Positions 4,684-6,422 of a stretch of 6,422 nt of DNA are shown one piece after another (within the stretch, counting starts at the first letter, position 1; each line of letters starts with the position of its first letter). The notes under the pieces are model-generated. The model was not told the origin of the DNA. It saw nothing but the letters and a program-made list of their open reading frames with translations, and ran no database searches. The position numbers were made by a program, and so were the translations under genes. This stretch comes from Bacteroidaceae bacterium (lineage in GTDB: Bacteria; Bacteroidota; Bacteroidia; Bacteroidales; Bacteroidaceae), in NCBI GenBank assembly GCA_900770665.1, contig CAAGKZ010000069.1, positions 1 through 6,422 of the forward strand, read 5' to 3'.

Positions 4684-5946
4684 ATGAACTACAAAAGAAG
4701 CGATTTTGAGATAATGGCACCTGTGGGTTCACGCGAGAGCCTCGCGGCAGCCATACAGGCAGGCGCCAACTCCATCTACTTTGGTATCGAACACCTTAAC
4801 ATGCGCGCCCACTCGGCAAGCGCATTCTCAATAAACGACCTGCGCGAGATTGCAGAGATTTGCGACCGCCATGGCATAAAGAGCTACCTCACGGTAAACA
4901 CCATCATCTACGAGGATGACATACCCATGATGTACAAGATTATCGATGCAGCAAAGGAGAGCGGTATCTCGGCCGTCATTGCAGCCGACGTGGCGGTGAT
5001 GCAGTACTGCAACCGCATTGGTGTGGAGGTACACCTCTCCACCCAGCTCAACATAAGCAACAGCGAGGCAATGAAGTTCTACGCACAGTTTGCCGATGTT
5101 GTGGTGCTTGCACGCGAGCTGAAGATGGAGCAGGTAGCTGCAATACACAAGGTGATTGTAGACGAAAACATATGCGGCCCCAAAGGCGAGCAGTTGCGCA
5201 TTGAGATGTTCTGCCACGGAGCACTGTGCATGGCAATATCGGGCAAATGCTACATGTCACTGCACCAGCTCGGACGCAGCGCCAACCGTGGCGAGTGTAT
5301 GCAGGTGTGCCGTCGCGGCTACATTGTAAAGGACCGCGAGAGCGACATTGAACTGGAGGTTGACAATAAGTACATTATGTCACCCAAGGACCTCAAGACC
5401 ATACGTTTCATCGACCGCATGATTGAGAGCGGCGTGCGCGTGTTCAAGATTGAAGGACGTGCGCGTGGCCCCGAATATGTGCAGACCGTTGCCGGATGCT
5501 ACAACGAAGCACTCAATGCCTACCTTGCCGGCGAACTCACCGAGGAGAAGAAGGATGCATGGGACGAGCGCCTTGCAACAGTCTTCAACCGCGGATTCTG
5601 GGACGGCTACTACCAGGGACAGAAACTTGGCGAGTGGAGCAACATCTATGGTTCGCAGGCCACCGAGCGCAAGGTGTATATCGGCAAGGCAATGAAGCAC
5701 TTCTCAAAGCTTGGTGTGGGCGAGTTCCTCATTGAGGCAGGCACCATTGATGCAGGCGAGAAAATCCTGATTACAGGCCCAACAACAGGTGCCGTATATC
5801 TGGAGCTTGAAGACCCGCGCGTGAACCTTGAGCCTGTTGAAAAGGTAAACAAGGGCGACAGGGTTTCGTTCAAAGTACCTTGCAAGGTACGCCCCAGCGA
5901 CAAGCTCTACAAGATTGTGAAGACCGAGCACGGTTGCTGCGACTAA
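4684..5946 (+). CDS. U32-family (peptidase U32 / TrhP-like) protein
   Basis: 420 residues, cytoplasmic, no signal peptide. The start is a TIM-barrel-like region: EIMAPVGSRESLAAAIQAGA (9-28), IYFGIEHLNMRA (31-42). The U32 signature follows: IEMFCHGALCMAISGKCYMS (173-192), then RGECMQVCRRGY (202-213). Cys182, Cys189, Cys205 and Cys209 are the likely iron-sulfur ligands by analogy with UbiU/UbiV-type members; Cys177 is extra. KIEGRARGPEYV (255-266) and a small C-terminal beta domain (about 325-415) complete it. Although called peptidases, characterised relatives act in RNA or quinone hydroxylation: TrhP (YegQ) for 5-hydroxyuridine at tRNA wobble position 34, RlhA for 23S rRNA. The length (TrhP is about 450 residues) and the divergent dusB neighbour favour a TrhP-like tRNA role, which is an inference. 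The start has no Shine-Dalgarno site, as is usual for this phylum. Confidence 0.93.
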   Translation: MNYKRSDFEIMAPVGSRESLAAAIQAGANSIYFGIEHLNMRAHSASAFSINDLREIAEICDRHGIKSYLTVNTIIYEDDIPMMYKIIDAAKESGISAVIAADVAVMQYCNRIGVEVHLSTQLNISNSEAMKFYAQFADVVVLARELKMEQVAAIHKVIVDENICGPKGEQLRIEMFCHGALCMAISGKCYMSLHQLGRSANRGECMQVCRRGYIVKDRESDIELEVDNKYIMSPKDLKTIRFIDRMIESGVRVFKIEGRARGPEYVQTVAGCYNEALNAYLAGELTEEKKDAWDERLATVFNRGFWDGYYQGQKLGEWSNIYGSQATERKVYIGKAMKHFSKLGVGEFLIEAGTIDAGEKILITGPTTGAVYLELEDPRVNLEPVEKVNKGDRVSFKVPCKVRPSDKLYKIVKTEHGCCD

Positions 5947-6017
5947 AGGAATATTTTAATAAATAACGTGAGTTCGATATAAGAATTTATACTAAAATTT
6001 AGCGTATTTTGTCATTC

Positions 6018-6025
6018 TATATTTG
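6018..6025 (+). promoter_or_regulatory. -7-like box TATATTTG downstream of the U32 gene
   Basis: TATATTTGCAATG matches TAnnTTTG and precedes the hairpin at 6036-6113. No convincing -33 element is seen at 19-21 nt upstream, so activity is uncertain. Confidence 0.3.
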
Positions 6026-6035
6026 CAATGTCATT

Positions 6036-6113
6036 GGCTCGTTCATTTCTTAGCGACCCGCACGGCATGATTTTCATCCATGCTTCGTGCGACCAGCCGC
6101 TAATGAACTCGCC
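6036..6113. repeat. Long imperfect inverted repeat
   Basis: Nested arms: GGC (6036-6038) with GCC (6111-6113), GTTCA (6041-6045) with TGAAC (6104-6108), TTAGCG (6050-6055) with CGCTAA (6098-6103), CGCAC (6059-6063) with GTGCG (6087-6091), and GCATG (6065-6069) with CATGC (6079-6083), around a short loop. It is either a REP-like repeat or, given the box at 6018, a small structured RNA. Confidence 0.55.
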
Positions 6114-6118
6114 GATAA

Positions 6119-6135
6119 CAAAACTTTAAGTTTTG
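6119..6135. repeat. Short hairpin CAAAACT-TTA-AGTTTTG
   Basis: A perfect 7-bp stem with a 3-nt loop between two larger inverted repeats. No T-run follows on the plus strand, so it is a poor terminator. Confidence 0.4.
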
Positions 6136-6192
6136 TCATTCTGAACGCAGTGAAGAATCTGAAAGATATTTCGCTATGCTCAATATGACAAA
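6132..6192. repeat. REP-like hairpin (TTTGTCATTCTGAACG... family)
   Basis: The arms 6132-6156 and 6168-6192 are reverse complements over about 18 of 25 positions. The centre is ATCT-GAA-AGAT (6157-6167), so the whole 61 nt folds into one hairpin. From memory, GTCATTCTGA(A/G)CG...GAAGAATCT sequences are common intergenic repeats in Bacteroidetes and other bacteria. Confidence 0.6.
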
Positions 6193-6422
6193 TCACACGT
6201 AACATATATATTCATTAAAGTCGATTTAAAAGGTGCGAGCTTTCCGTTTTAACCGCACTCCGTGCGATTGAACCTGCTTCCGCTCGTTTTGTGCGTAAGT
6301 AAACTTCCACACATTAACATTGTTGATTTCTTTATCACTCGCAGTATAACATCAAACAAGTTTGTGTTAAGCTCGCTTAATCAAGAAATTCGCTCACTCG
6401 CAGCTTTCAGTTTTCCGCTTTC
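6193..6422. other. Gene-free right end with small degenerate repeats
   Basis: I see no gene. Present are a hairpin CGCAC-TCC-GTGCG (6254-6266), an interrupted palindrome TTAAGC-TC-GCTTAA (6367-6380), a direct repeat TCACTCGCAG (6335-6344 and 6394-6403), and two related stretches AGCTTTCCGTTTTAACCGC (6238-6256) and AGCTTTCAGTTTTCCGC (6402-6418). No tRNA or rRNA end is recognisable. Confidence 0.4.

Noticed and set aside
4828..5217. A 129-codon minus-strand frame within the U32 gene
   Set aside because: It is antisense to the conserved U32 barrel region and rich in His, Leu and Val from reverse-complemented codons. No independent support.
6119..6135. Terminator of the U32 gene
   Set aside because: The stem has no T-run after it on the plus strand and is more than 170 bp past the stop codon.
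5947..6422. tRNA or rRNA gene in the right-hand gene-free region
   Set aside because: No cloverleaf, TTCGA-type arm, CCA end or conserved rRNA sequence could be found by reading both strands.

Overview
The window looks like chromosomal DNA from a member of the Bacteroidales (Bacteroides/Prevotella-type). Four things point there: a BspA-type leucine-rich-repeat surface protein with a typical Bacteroidales signal peptide; several copies of the Bacteroidetes -7 promoter box TAnnTTTG upstream of genes; starts without Shine-Dalgarno sites; and intergenic hairpin repeats of a style common in this order. The species cannot be fixed from the sequence alone.

Layout from left to right. Positions 1-371 (minus) hold the first 123 codons of a secreted BspA-like protein cut by the window edge. 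Just upstream, 387-1070 (minus) encodes a 227-residue protein with a PD-(D/E)XK nuclease-type signature. The next ~500 bases hold no protein gene. Most of that stretch reads as a minus-strand non-coding RNA gene: a TAnnTTTG box at 1350-1357, a rod-like imperfect hairpin with a central bubble and apical stem-loop (1143-1307), and a GNRA-loop intrinsic terminator with seven Ts (1117-1149). This is the architecture of 6S RNA. A palindromic repeat (1353-1416) abuts its promoter.

Positions 1577-2818 (minus) encode a membrane-anchored eukaryotic-type Ser/Thr kinase, divergent from a 196-residue Bacteroidetes-type protein of unknown function with a putative DNA-binding N-terminus (2886-3476, plus). 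That gene converges on dusB (3473-4453, minus), and the two stop codons overlap. dusB is divergent from a U32-family gene (4684-5946, plus). Both are linked to RNA modification: DusB makes dihydrouridine in tRNA, and the closest characterised U32 relatives take part in tRNA or rRNA hydroxylation. Their -7 boxes lie back to back in a near-perfect palindrome, so the two promoters must overlap. A ~100-bp GC-rich composite hairpin repeat sits in the leader of the U32 gene.

The last 476 bases (5947-6422) have no protein gene that I can support. They carry several strong inverted repeats, one of them behind a TAnnTTTG box.

The strongest candidate for something under-described is the 6S-like RNA gene at 1117-1343. 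The orphan nuclease-like gene beside it and the hairpin repeats that carry or abut promoters come next.
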